DNA of 64,000 nucleotides from Curvularia sp. ZM96 (Eukaryota > Ascomycota > Dothideomycetes > Pleosporales > Pleosporaceae), in assembly GCA_022457065.1 (NCBI GenBank), contig JAJGBQ010000006.1:1612001-1676000 (forward strand). The letters are read 5' to 3'. Below, one piece after another: positions 10,280 to 21,900 of this stretch. A program made the position numbers and the translations under genes. Positions within the stretch are counted from its first letter, which is position 1, and every line of letters begins with the position of its first letter. Under the pieces are notes generated by a model, which saw only the letters and a program-made list of their open reading frames with translations, was not told the origin of the DNA and did no database searches.

Positions 10280-12073
10280 TGTGGATGTAGTTTTGGAAGT
10301 AGATATATTTATTCGTAGTCAAGCGCGCCCACGCAACCCGGATGGAAATGTTGTGATACACAGCAGTATGAATATGAGCCTAAGGTGAGTGCTTGTATGA
10401 TCCCTGTGAAGGGTCGCATGATAGTCGGACCGTTACATGGTAAACCGCCGAGAAGATGCCTTTAGAGCTATACGACATAGTTTGATATTGGAACATTGCG
10501 TCATTCTGGTCTAGCTTCTGAACTACCGTTCATCAATACGAGCACCAGCATTCTTGAGCTTGCCATCATCAGCAGTCGTCGAGTTCTTTCGCACGTGAGG
10601 GCTGAGGTGTAAACGGTCGGACTTCGGGAGCTAAAGTAGTGTTACCACATAGGTATAAGTAGACAGCCTTGGCCTCCAGGGTGTTTACTCATGAATCACT
10701 TGGCAGCGATTGCTTATTTAATTTGCTTGTTTGCAAACCTTTTCCTAGAAGCAGGAAGAACCTGAAATTTGGAAGCGAAAAACCTTTGCAATATCCATTC
10801 CTCGACCACGACGAATGATTAATGGTACATATCCAGTTCCAAGTCGTGCCAATTTTGACATAGACCTGAAGTTGCACGCCACTCTCATTACTCTAAATTA
10901 ATCGTCGGCGCTAAAAGCTTTTCTCATGGTACCGTGTCACTCGTACTTACCCGAAGCTGGGGTCCAGAAAGCTCCGTCGGATACTGCATTATTAGTTGAG
11001 TTTCATCTCTTTTTACTAATAGGAACTAGTGCACGGTTAGCAGACCTGGTAAAAACGTGGGGTCCCCACCTTATTGTTAGCATGGAGTAGCGTCCGGGCA
11101 CTAATACAAGTACGAAGACACTGCCGTGCATATCCAACCACGATGTTCCGAATTGAGGACTACTCCATCTTCATAGTTTCTCGCAGGGGCAGGTAGGCCG
11201 ACCGGAGGTATTCCCCGTGTTAGTGTACCGCTCCTAGCTCGCATGGAAGGTTGCATCTCAACGTCCGCAACGGATCAAGAGGATGCTTAGAGGCGTGGAA
11301 TCTAGACCGCTCATGTGTTGGGCTCCATTGCTGTCTGACACGGCTTCGGGCAAATTCTATCAAATCTTCGTATGTTCTCGGCTCTCATCAAGCCGAGCTG
11401 CAGGATTGGCGTAAAGCGCCTTTTTCCTGATTTTTTTACAGAACGGAGCCGAATCTGCTGGCTGATTGGGCCAACAACACGAGTGGCGTTTTACTCCCGG
11501 ATTCAGAGTGGTCTCCTGACGTCTCGCCTTAAACATGCGTCAGGGTTTTGGTGCCTGTGCTGTGAGTAGGACCTGCTAGGATGTGCTATGCTTGAGTCGA
11601 ATCCTTCGTATTTGTCACGTGCTTGCTTAACCCATATGATTTTGCTCCTATCCAGAAGGTCTCAATCTCCAGCTTGCATGATGATATCTTGTTCTTGAAT
11701 TAGCATGTTCATTCTAAGAAGAATGCAAGAGCCTGCTACGGCAGCGCATATTGGAGACCAAAGCTGATGTGTGGGTGAACGAGAATGAGCGTGGGCAGTT
11801 TGCGTACAAGTCTGGACGTACGCAGATGAGATAGACCACTAACCAACTGATCCTTTCTTTTCGACCCCACCTTTGCTGTCACCCATGCTGCACTTGTCTC
11901 TCTTGATTCTACTTATATAGCTCATTCAGCTGCGTTTGGACATCAGGACCGAGTAGTTCTTTTACGAGGCTCTAACATATCCCCACGCCACACAAAGTCA
12001 CTTACTCTCTCCGAGCAAAGATACCCCTATTCAACCTTGCAAAACATCTTTCCTCTTCGGCGAGCTAACAGCC
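10280..12073. other. Divergent intergenic region, alpha-glucosidase / FSH1 hydrolase
   Basis: About 1.8 kb with no frame showing family motifs (largest 65 codons). Expected to contain the promoters of both divergent genes. It is the longest gene-free gap inside the cluster region. Confidence 0.5.
11914..11920 (+). promoter_or_regulatory. TATA-like box before the FSH1-type hydrolase gene
   Basis: TATATAG lies 154 bp before the ATG at 12074. Sequence match only; the distance would fit a 5' UTR of about 100 nt. Confidence 0.4.
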
Positions 12074-13047
12074 ATGAAGATACTTTGTCTTCATGGAAGA
12101 GGCTCAAACAATGAGGTAGGCAAGATTAAGAATCCACGTTCTTGTTGCCCAATCCCCTGATTACAAGTCCAGATCTTCCGTATGCAGACAGCTCCTATCC
12201 GTGCGGCGCTAGAAGATTTTGAATGGGTGTTCGTGCAAGGTACCGTCCGCCACACTGAAGGTAAGACACGCTGAATACTTGCAACCGAAAGCGCATTGTT
12301 GACAGTTGTTCGATTACTATAGGAAACTGGTCGTTACACACATCCGACTTTTCTAAGCTCCCCTTGTACACGTATTATAACCCATTGAACCCTAAATCCA
12401 TCCTACAAACGCATGAAGAACTTCTCCATATTCTCAAAAGCGATGGCCCATTTGATGGGGTTTTTGCCTACTCTGGTGGAGCAGCACTAGCTGCTGAGCT
12501 CATCATCGACGCTGCTCAATCTGAATCATACATGGAGCCCTTATTCCGCTTCGCAGTTTTTGTCAATGGCGCTTCTCCGCTACGTATCTTCCATGTGGAT
12601 GATGTCAAGTTAAGCGATGGTCACTTCGACATCTCTCAAACTTTCCAAGAAGCGCGGGAAATGTTCCTTCGCCCCAGCGCGCTCCGTCATAAGCCTGGGG
12701 TTAGTGAAGAGGATCAGGCGGATCATGCGAAATTACTGGGACTATTGAGTAGATTTGAAGGGAAGACTATGGCAGATGGTACTCCCTTTCTCAGCGATGG
12801 CGAGTATGGGTTATGCAGATGGGAGCGAAAGCAGTTGCAACCACCCTTGATTGACATCCCAACTCTACACATCAGGAGCACAGCCGAAGATATAGTGGAT
12901 CCACATCATGGCAAACATCTAGTTGAGCTATGTGAAGAGCACCAGGTAGAGGAGATTCACCATGAGTTCGGACATGACTTTCCTAGAGGAAGACAGTTGA
13001 TGAAGCACATCGCGGATACGATCAGAGAATTAGCGGAGTTTTCGTGA
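12074..13047 (+). CDS. FSH1-family serine hydrolase (LovG-like), candidate PKS off-loading enzyme
   Basis: Alpha/beta hydrolase of the FSH1 family, 284 aa. Exons are 12074-12115, 12173-12260 and 12323-13047; introns are 57 and 62 nt. The N-terminus MKILCLHGRGSNNE is the usual FSH1 first strand with the HG oxyanion motif. The nucleophile elbow is AYSGGAALAA (Ser near residue 92), the acid lies in TAEDIVDP (about 229) and the base in EFGHDFPRG (about 260), so the triad looks complete. Members such as LovG release polyketides from HR-PKSs that lack a thioesterase. The HR-PKS 3 kb away lacks one, so this is the natural partner by inference. A general esterase remains the alternative. Confidence 0.9.
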
Positions 13048-13362
13048 GAACGAGACGCCTCACGATTTCCAACATGTATAAGAAATAGTTTTAGTTTATT
13101 CCTTGCTATGGCGGTAGTAATTGCATGTTGTTTAATCATACGAGAATGCTGACTACTGTTGATGTCATGCTTATGCAGCTCAAAATCCACAAAATGTATA
13201 ACAAGACTTCAGACGATAATAGTCTGAGTTCCAGCTATGTCAAGGAAGAGACAAGCTCATCCTGTGCAAAAAATCGGGTTCGTATGTGAGAGATTGTTTC
13301 TTATCTGACTGAAGCGGTCAGTGGTGACCAGAAAAATAAAGAGGTCCATGGGATTACTTGGT
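13048..13362. other. Convergent 3' intergenic region
   Basis: 315 bp between the 3' ends of the hydrolase and P450 genes. No gene seen. Confidence 0.5.
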
Positions 13363-15000
13363 TCACATGCTGTCCTGGTCTCTTCTATTCACCCAAACAA
13401 TGATTTCCTTCTTCGGTGACATAACCCCAATACTTCTAGGATTGAATTCCCAATGATCCTCCGATTGAACTTCGAACTTAAAATCCAACATTTCCAACAG
13501 CAAGCTGACAACACCCAATATCTCCATCTCTGCCACGTATCTTCCCGAACACAAGCTCGTCCCACCGCCGAATGGGCGCATCGCCATTTTCTGGCGTTTC
13601 AATTTATCTTCATCTCCGATCGACCACCGTTCTGGTTGGAACCTCTTTACTTCCGGCTCGAATTCCTTGCTAAAGTGCATGAGATGCACTGGAATCAGGA
13701 CGACAGAGCCTTTCCGAAGCAGATAGCCCTCGAGGGTAGTGTCTTGAGTTACAACTCGCGCAGCCGCAGACATAGTCCCCAGCCGCAGTGCTTCCAGCCA
13801 GAGTGAGTGAATGAAAGGGTCTTTGATAAGGGAAGGCAGATCAAAATGGGGTATTGAGCATGAATCCGAAGAGGCAGGCGAAGGGAGAACAAAAGACTTG
13901 ATTGCGGCGCGATACTTGGCCAGGCGAGAGGGATTTGATGCAGCGCAGTATCCAAACCAAGTCGCCATTGGAGCAGCATTCGTTATGATCCTGTTGCCGT
14001 TGATTAGAATCGTTTTGGTATTTCGGCAGCCTTTCGATACGTACACAAAAAGAAAACTAGCCTGCAGACATGCTCTTCCCCGTTTGGTGAAGCTACATTG
14101 TCTACCCAATACGTCTCTCTCCCAATTCAGACGGAGTCCCCAGCTCTCACACCAGATTGTTTTGGTATCCTCCCACTCATAGCCCTCTGCCGCATCTAAC
14201 CACCGCTCGAATGCTTGAAACATTCTCTCACGAGCTCTGTAAGTCTTCGGCTGTAATTTGAATGCCCAATTAGATCGCACACCGATATATGTAGCGTCGT
14301 CGAATCTCCTCCAATCATCCCACATGGTTGGCCAAAACTGGGCCAAGCGGGGACCGAAGAACGTTTGCACACTGGTCTCGAAGATAATCCTTCTCAAGAA
14401 TGGGTACAAGCTTTTTTTCTCCCACTGGTTACTCGGCAGATCGAGGCTTGATTTTAAAATAGGAGGGAGCGCAGACATGTAGATGTCCATTACGCTACCA
14501 AGACGCTTTCCTGAAAGATAGCGCGTCCAAATATTGTGATTCTCGGTCAAAAACCTTTCTCCTGCTTTGTCCATGACCGACGACAGAAATTTTGGTCGGT
14601 CTGGAGGTGGGAGATCAACGCCGTTCTCCATCATGCTTGTCATGACGGGGTCAAAAGAAAACAGCCTAGACCGGCTGAATACATGGTTGACAGATTCGAG
14701 CGAGGAAAAGACATGAAATTTTGTACCGGCCAGGAGGAGGGTGAAGGGCTTCCCAGAAAAGCGATTTCTCCCAGCCTCGTACAAAGACGCCGGGTTCAAA
14801 AGGAATGTCGGCAGGTGTTGTAGGTAGGGAATCCAATAGGGCAGCAGAGGCGGCTCGTATTTCCCATTTTGGGGTTGACAGATACTTCGTGAGTGGGACA
14901 GCGTAAATGTCAAAAGAATCGCCGCTATGAGTGCCCCTAAGACGAGGGATATACACCATAACGAATCCGCTGAGTGTTGCCACTGCTCTTTCAAAGCCAT
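13363..15000 (-). CDS. Cytochrome P450 monooxygenase of the PKS region
   Basis: Membrane-anchored P450, 527 aa if the 54-nt intron 13991-14044 is removed (GTACGT...CAG on the minus strand). The frame stays open through that intron, which would otherwise add 18 residues inside the I helix. Removing it gives LFVIITNAAPMATWF, a good I-helix NxxP motif. The start at 15000 (MALKEQWQ) is followed by one hydrophobic anchor (CISLVLGALIAAILLTF). The ExxR motif is LEALR, and the heme loop FGGGTSLCSGR has its Cys near residue 465. The I-helix NAAP pattern resembles CYP7/CYP8-like fungal P450s. It is divergent from the HR-PKS, so oxidation of the polyketide is the likely role. Regio-selectivity is unknown. 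Confidence 0.9.
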   Translation of the reverse strand: MALKEQWQHSADSLWCISLVLGALIAAILLTFTLSHSRSICQPQNGKYEPPLLPYWIPYLQHLPTFLLNPASLYEAGRNRFSGKPFTLLLAGTKFHVFSSLESVNHVFSRSRLFSFDPVMTSMMENGVDLPPPDRPKFLSSVMDKAGERFLTENHNIWTRYLSGKRLGSVMDIYMSALPPILKSSLDLPSNQWEKKSLYPFLRRIIFETSVQTFFGPRLAQFWPTMWDDWRRFDDATYIGVRSNWAFKLQPKTYRARERMFQAFERWLDAAEGYEWEDTKTIWCESWGLRLNWERDVLGRQCSFTKRGRACLQASFLFVYVSKGCRNTKTILINGNRIITNAAPMATWFGYCAASNPSRLAKYRAAIKSFVLPSPASSDSCSIPHFDLPSLIKDPFIHSLWLEALRLGTMSAAARVVTQDTTLEGYLLRKGSVVLIPVHLMHFSKEFEPEVKRFQPERWSIGDEDKLKRQKMAMRPFGGGTSLCSGRYVAEMEILGVVSLLLEMLDFKFEVQSEDHWEFNPRSIGVMSPKKEIIVWVNRRDQDSM

Positions 15001-15945
15001 GGTGAGTGTCGATTTTGTCGTGTAGATAATGTGTGGCGCGTTGAAAAACATTGCCCCATACTCATACTCGTCACCTGACGTTACAGTTGAATTCTTGCTT
15101 CTAGTAAGACCTGACGCACGCGAGGTTCGCCAAGACATGAAAGTCGGCCCGCCTTTCCCTTGATCAGGTGTAGACCTCGCAGTGATATCGGTTCCAAACC
15201 TGTCCAGAACGCGATCCTCTATCAGTCCTAGAAAAGCCTGGGGCAAAGGTGGAGTGATCATGTGGCATCCGTAACCATTATCCAGAGCATGGACTAGTAC
15301 GGAGTGAAAAAGCATTTAAATTAACCCCACCCAAAATCGAAGAACCCCTGTATTTGGTATAGGTAAGGTAGTATGGTTTAGGGTTGGAATCGTCACGTTA
15401 CCGTCTGTGTGGATAACGCGACATTCGGACATGAGCTTACACGAGGATTTTTCAGCAGACTAAAACTTACCTACGGAAATATGTCCTCTCTGGGTACCCT
15501 TGGAGTCAAGTGAGTCGTGTCGCTCTTCGGAAGCAAGTCAGGCCTCACAAACGGCCCTTTTTTGGCGCAGAAACAGGGTCCGAGCGGATCGCCAGCATGC
15601 AAGTCAGAGGCCGGAAAGTGGAGTACACTTCACCCTCGTGGCCGTGATTCACCCTCTCGTTCAATCCACCAGTAATATTTGTCCCATCGTTTTTTCGACC
15701 CGGTCGTATGCTTTAAGGTGTCAGGAGTTCTAGAGGCGATATCCGATTGGACTACATGGGACTCGGCAATGTAGAAATTCATGGAAACATCCGATCCGAA
15801 GCGCATGAGGACACTGTGATGGTTAGTGTTAGTGTTAGTGTTGGAATGTGTCACTTTAAAGCTGTTACCTGCAAGTTGCAAGCATAAGAGAAACTCCATA
15901 CTATCATAAGATCCATCCTCAGTTTCGGAGCATCCAAATTTGAAC
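15001..15945. promoter_or_regulatory. Shared divergent promoter region, P450 / HR-PKS
   Basis: 945 bp between divergent starts, a common arrangement for co-regulated cluster genes. It contains a short GTTAGT hexanucleotide run near 15822-15842. No clear Zn2Cys6 CGG(N)CCG operator pair was recognised. Confidence 0.55.
15822..15842. repeat. GTTAGT hexanucleotide tandem repeat
   Basis: About 3.5 tandem copies of GTTAGT roughly 105 bp before the PKS start. It could vary in copy number between strains. No function is claimed. Confidence 0.6.
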
Positions 15946-18900
15946 ATGCCGGTATCTTCATTTGAACCTACAACGAGAGCAGAACCACTAGCTATTGTTG
16001 GTCTTGCAACCCGCTTTCCACAAGACGCATCCACCACAGAGCGATTATGGCAGTTTCTGCTCGCGAAGAGATGTGCACATACACCAATTCCCGAAGATCG
16101 GATAGGTCCAGGACACTATCATCCCGAACCCGAACATGGAGGCACACATGCTGCTCAAGGTACGTTATGTAGTATATCTAAGTTGGAGAAAAACACGGAT
16201 GTATCTGACATTTTCCAGGTGGCCACTTCCTTGCTGAAGATCCGGCGTATTTCGATTCATCCTTCTTTGGAATAACGAAGGGTGAAGCCATGTCACTAGA
16301 CCCACAGCAACGTGTAGTCCTGGAAAATGTGTACCATGCTCTCGAGAATAGTGGCTTTACGTTGGAACAAGTTGCAGGATCCAACACTTCGGTCTACGTT
16401 TCTGGCTTCAATCACGATCATCTCGCTATCTTGAACAGTGATCCAGAGACCACTTTGAGACATCGCGTCACTGGTCTTACCAACTCTATGCACAGTAACC
16501 GTGTCTCATGGTTTTTCGATCTCAAAGGACCAAGTGTGACTGTTGACACCGCGTGCTCTAGCTCTATGGCAGCTTTGCATCTCGGTAGTCAGAGCTTACG
16601 GACGAGAGAAAGTGACATGGCAATCATCACAGGAGTGACGATCCTGAATTATCCTGGTATGTTCAAACCCGCTAAAATTCTATCATAATTGCTGATCATG
16701 ATGTTTCTGTGAAGGTGACATCAACGGAATGTCACACCAAGGCTTTCTCAGTCCTGATGGCCGGTGTTTTAGTTTTGATCATCGTGCCAATGGCTTTGCT
16801 CGTGGAGAAGGAGTCGGAACGGTGATCGTCAAGCGGCTCAGTGATGCTCTTCGTGACGGCGATACGATTCGTGCTGTTGTACGTGGCACAGGTATCAACC
16901 AGGACGGCCGTACTCCAGGCCTTACACTTCCCAGTAGCGATGCACAAGAAAGACTGATCAAAACTACATACGCTTCTGCAGGACTGGGTTTCGACGACAC
17001 CACCTTAGTCGAAGCGCATGGAACGGGAACACGTCAGGGTGATGCCATCGAAGCTCGTGGTGTCGCACAGGCATTCAAATCGAGGAGGAAAGATAAACCA
17101 TTGTATCTGGGTTCCGTCAAAGCTAGCGTTGGCCATCTGGAAGGTGCTGCCGGTGTTGCCGGGTAGGTTATTCTCCAGCATCGCCTCGTTTAACTAGAAA
17201 AGATTGATCGAAACTAACTGTTTCCGTCTGCAGGATCATCAAGAGTGTTCTTGCACTAGAGAACGGAATCATACCACCACAAGCCAATTTTGAGAAGGCA
17301 AACCCCAAGATTCCGTTCGAGAAATGGAATCTTTCTATCGCTAGCCAAGCTGTGCCATGGCCGACGGAGGGTCTTCGCAGAGTGTCAATCAACTCATTTG
17401 GGGTAGGGGGAACGAATGCGCATGCTATCCTTGACGACGCATATAACTATTTACGAGATCATGAGTTGATTGGCAATCACCGCACCATGAGAAGAGCGCC
17501 TTCGCGGGAGGAGCTCGATGCTCTGACTCGTGCTGCGCAAGACCCTACCTCTTCCGAACAGCTACACCATCCTCCGCAGTTGAATGGAAACGAGTCCGCC
17601 GCAGAAGAGAACGCGACATCCACATCCCTCACACAAAATGGTCATTCAAGAGTCGAAAATGGACTCAACGGATGCCATGATCAAAGAAGCTGGGATTTGG
17701 TCGAGCAAATACCAGCCCCTCCCCAACTCATCGGTCTCTCTGCTTTTGATGAAGCAGGTGTGTCACGAAATGCCGAAGCACAAATTGCTTTTCTTGAGTC
17801 TCGTTATACATATCCGCTATCATTTCTGCGCGACTATTCTTTCACTTTGAACCGACGTTCGCAGTTTAGTTGGCGCAGTTTTCTCCTTGCTGGAAGCACT
17901 TCCGATTTGCTCGCTGCTCTTCCAAATGTTCAATCCAAAGTTCTCCGAGCCCGCGGGCCGATATCTATTGCCTACGTCTTCACAGGTCAGGGAGCTCAGT
18001 ATTCTATGATGAGCCGCGAACTCTTCTTCTACCCCGTCTTCCGTAAGAGCATGGAAGAAGCATCTCAATTCTTTACATCCTTGGGCTCAACCTGGTCTCT
18101 ACTCGACGAGCTTTCTCGAACTGCTGCACAAAGCAATGTCAACGAACCTTGGTTATCGCAGCCCGCATGCACAGCGGTGCAGGTCGCACTTGTTGACCTG
18201 CTGAGGTCATGGGACGTGAAGCCGTCTCGAGTCGTAGGGCACAGTTCAGGGGAGATAGCCGCGGCATACGCTGCGGGCAAGCTGACGCGGGAGTCAGCAT
18301 GGCGGGTTGCGTATTACCGCGGGATAGTCTCGGCGAAGCAAAGTGAACGCAATGGAGCCATGCTGGCTGTTGGATTATCCCAAGAGGAAGCTCAACCTTA
18401 TGTGGACACCTTGGCTGCAAAAGGAACCCTAGTGGTGGCTTGCAGTAATAGTCCTAGGAACTGCACTATCTCTGGAGACGAGAACCTGATATCGGAAATA
18501 CATGACATGTTGCATGCAAAGCAGATATTTGTCAGGAAGTTGGCAATAGGCAAGGCGTATCATTCGCCGCACATGAATCATATTGCGGCTGAGTATGGCG
18601 CGCTTCTGGACGGCCTCTCACCGGACCCATCTATTCAACCAAACACCGTCCTGATGGTCTCAACAGTCACGGGAACTTTCGTGACTGATGAAGTTCTGAA
18701 AGCTGAATACTGGGTCAAAAACTTGGTGTCTCAAGTTCGGTTCTCTGATGGACTCACGGCAACTTGCTTCCAGCCCGCACAGACAGGACAAGTTTCGCTC
18801 CGAGTCGATACTCAAGGAGGGAACCATTTTGCAGATGTTGTCTTAGAGCTTGGTTCTCATGGTGCCCTCCAAAGCGCTATCAAAGATATCCTTGCAACTC

Positions 18901-21900
18901 AACCCAGTGGGACCGGTATCACCTCGTTTCCCGTTTTGAATCGATCCAAACCTGGGCCGGAGACACTGTTGACTGCATTGGGTCACATTTGGTGCCGAGG
19001 CTACCCAATCAATATCCAGAAGATCAATGAAAGTTGCCAGCCGGAACCACTCGCGCAGCCACACGCTCTACTGACCGACGTTCCTAGCTACGCTTTCAAC
19101 CATTCTCAGCTGCTCTGGTACGAAAGCCGGCTCAGTCGCAATTATCGTCTCCGCAAAGCGCTTCGGCATGACCTCTTCGGCGCACCCGTTCCAGACTGGA
19201 ACAAAGAGCGCCCTCAATGGAGAAACATATTCCGACTCAGTGAGCAGCCCTGGCTGCGTGATCACGTTGTCACAAACTCCTATGTCTATCCGGGTGTGGG
19301 TTACCTTATCATGGCTATCGAGGCGATTCAGCAGATTGCTGATGAAGGCATGACCATCAATTCTTTCCGTCTCAGAGACATCTCAATCAAACGCGCGATG
19401 ATCGTTCCAGATAACAAAGAGGGACTGGAAGTCATGCTTTCAATGCACCGAGTGGACGAATCAAGTTTGACAGTCTCAAAGGCATGGCGTCGATTCCAAA
19501 TATCATCCTACAACCCTGCAGGTGACGACTGGATTGAGCACTGCACAGGATACATTGCCGTAGAGTACGCCACAACTGATGGCCCAGTTGATGGTGGGCG
19601 GGAGGCTCGGGAAGAGTTGACCATGAAACACCAAGAACTACAAGAGGCCGAGCGTAGGTGTCAGGCAACGTTCGACATGTTCCGCGCATACGAAAACATG
19701 GCCACTGTAGGGCTCCAATTTGGTCCGTTATTCCGAAACGGGTCGGATGTGAGTGGCACTGGCAACAAAGGCGGAGCGGTAATGGGACGAGTGACGGTGC
19801 CAGACATTGCAGCGTCAATGCCTAAGAAACACGCTTCACCACATCTAATTCACCCTGCCACATTTGATAGTATGATACATTTTGCTCTCGCCGCTATCAT
19901 GGATCTCTTCGGTGCCACGAGTCTGGAGAACCCGGCAGTGCCCACTTTTATCAAAGACGTCTGGGTGTCAGCCGAGCTGATTTCATTACCTGGTCACAAG
20001 TACAGAGTCCATGGCCGCACTGAGCGAGTTGCTTTCGAGAAATACGACAACGACGTTCTGGTATGGGATGAGGCCACTGGTGATGCGAGAATCTCAGTCA
20101 CCGGTATTCGCGCTACGCCACTAGACTCTGCAGATCAGCATGCGTCAACTAGTAGAGAGTTGTGTCATGAGGTCAAATGGCCTGTATACTTGGAGACTAT
20201 CTCCCAAGCAGACCTGGTCGTAGAGGATGGTCCAGCCAGATCTGATAGCCTGACAGCTGAATGGGTGCACAAGCTACAACTAGCCACTCTCTGCCTCGTC
20301 CACGACGCTCTAGGTGCCTATCGAAAACTCCCCGGAACTCCACAAGGTCATCTGCAAAACTACCTCGAATGGCTGGAGCAACTTGAAGAATGGACTAGTG
20401 AAGACAAAATCTCAGCAGTCTCACTTAGTGACTTCGAAGCCATTCGTTATAACGAGGCAGCCAAAGCTGAACTGTATAATCAAATCCAAGAGTACAAAGC
20501 AGAAGGGCGGTTAGCTTATCGCATGGGCTCTAACATCGTTTCTGTGCTGCGTGGCGAAACTGACCCGCTCCACCTCATGTTTGGCCAGGACAACATCCTC
20601 GACGAAGTCTACGCTGACCTTGTGCGTCTTGGAAACCTGCCCGAGCTGCTAGCCAAATACCTTCAGATCCTCGGTGAAAACCGTACAAACCTCCGAGTTC
20701 TAGAAGTTGGCGCTGGTACGGGATCGTCCACCGAAGCTATCATCCGCCATCTTGCGCCCGTCTCTGACGATGGCCGGCTCTTGCAGCCTAGTGTCCTGCA
20801 GTACACATATACCGACATTTCATCTGCGTTCTTTGAAAAAGCACGCGAGAAATTCAAGCTTTGGCAGTCACTATTCGATTACAAGGTCTTGCACGCCGAG
20901 AAAGATATTGAGAGTCAGGGCTTCGAAGCTGGAATGTATGACATTGTTGTCGCCCAGAATGTCATTCATGCGACTGAGGACTTGCATTCTACATTATCAA
21001 ACTTGAGAAAGCTACTTAAGCCCGGTGGCAGAATTCTGATCCAGGAAGGCATGAGACAAGATTACTTCTGGTCGGCGCTCGCTTTCGGACAGTTGAGTGG
21101 ATGGTGGCTGTCGAAAGAGGAGATGAGGCGCTGGAGTCCGTTTGCATCGAAAGACCAGTGGGCAACGCTGTTGAGTGAAGCAGGTTATGATGGTGTCGAG
21201 TTGGAGTTGAGAGATGCACAAGATCCCGTGACACATACGCAGAGCATCCTTGTGTCGCGCGCTATGGAACAGAACGCAGTATTGGATGTGCCCAGGGAAA
21301 GGGTGAGCATCGTTGTACCAGAGATATCGGACAGCGAACTGGTCTTAGGACTTCAGCGGCAACTGCAACAGACGCTTCGAAGTGGAGATGTTTCCATCAC
21401 GCCAGTCCGGAACCTGAAGGATGAAGACCTAAACCAGACTCTATGCGTTTCAGTCTTGGAGCTGGAAAATCCCATCTTGTCGACACTGACAACAGAAGAG
21501 TACGAGGGCGTCCGAAAGATGCTGACCGAATGTCAGGCCCTCCTCTGGATCATGGGAGACATGATGGAAAACCCGCAATACGGTATGGCGCTCGGCCTAA
21601 TACGCACAGTGCGATGGGAGCGAGACTTGGACGATGCGAACCTTGTCACGTTGTCCGTCGCGAGTCTACGGCCCAACGCTGAAGATCTCATTCAGGCAGT
21701 CTGCAAGCTTAGTGCGCTTCAATTCTCCAATACCATCAGCAAAGACGAAATGCAGGGAGAGTACATTTTGAAAGCCGGAACCTTCCTCACCAGCCGTCTC
21801 AAACCCAGCCTCGGTGGAAACCATTTCCTCGCCTCCCAATTCAGCACTCCTCAGCCAGTTCCTACAGCTTGGAAAGATGCAGGTCGACCTGTCAAACTGG

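Noticed and set aside
13811..14823. Several plus-strand frames opposite the P450
   Set aside because: Antisense shadows of the P450 gene; none shows domain motifs.
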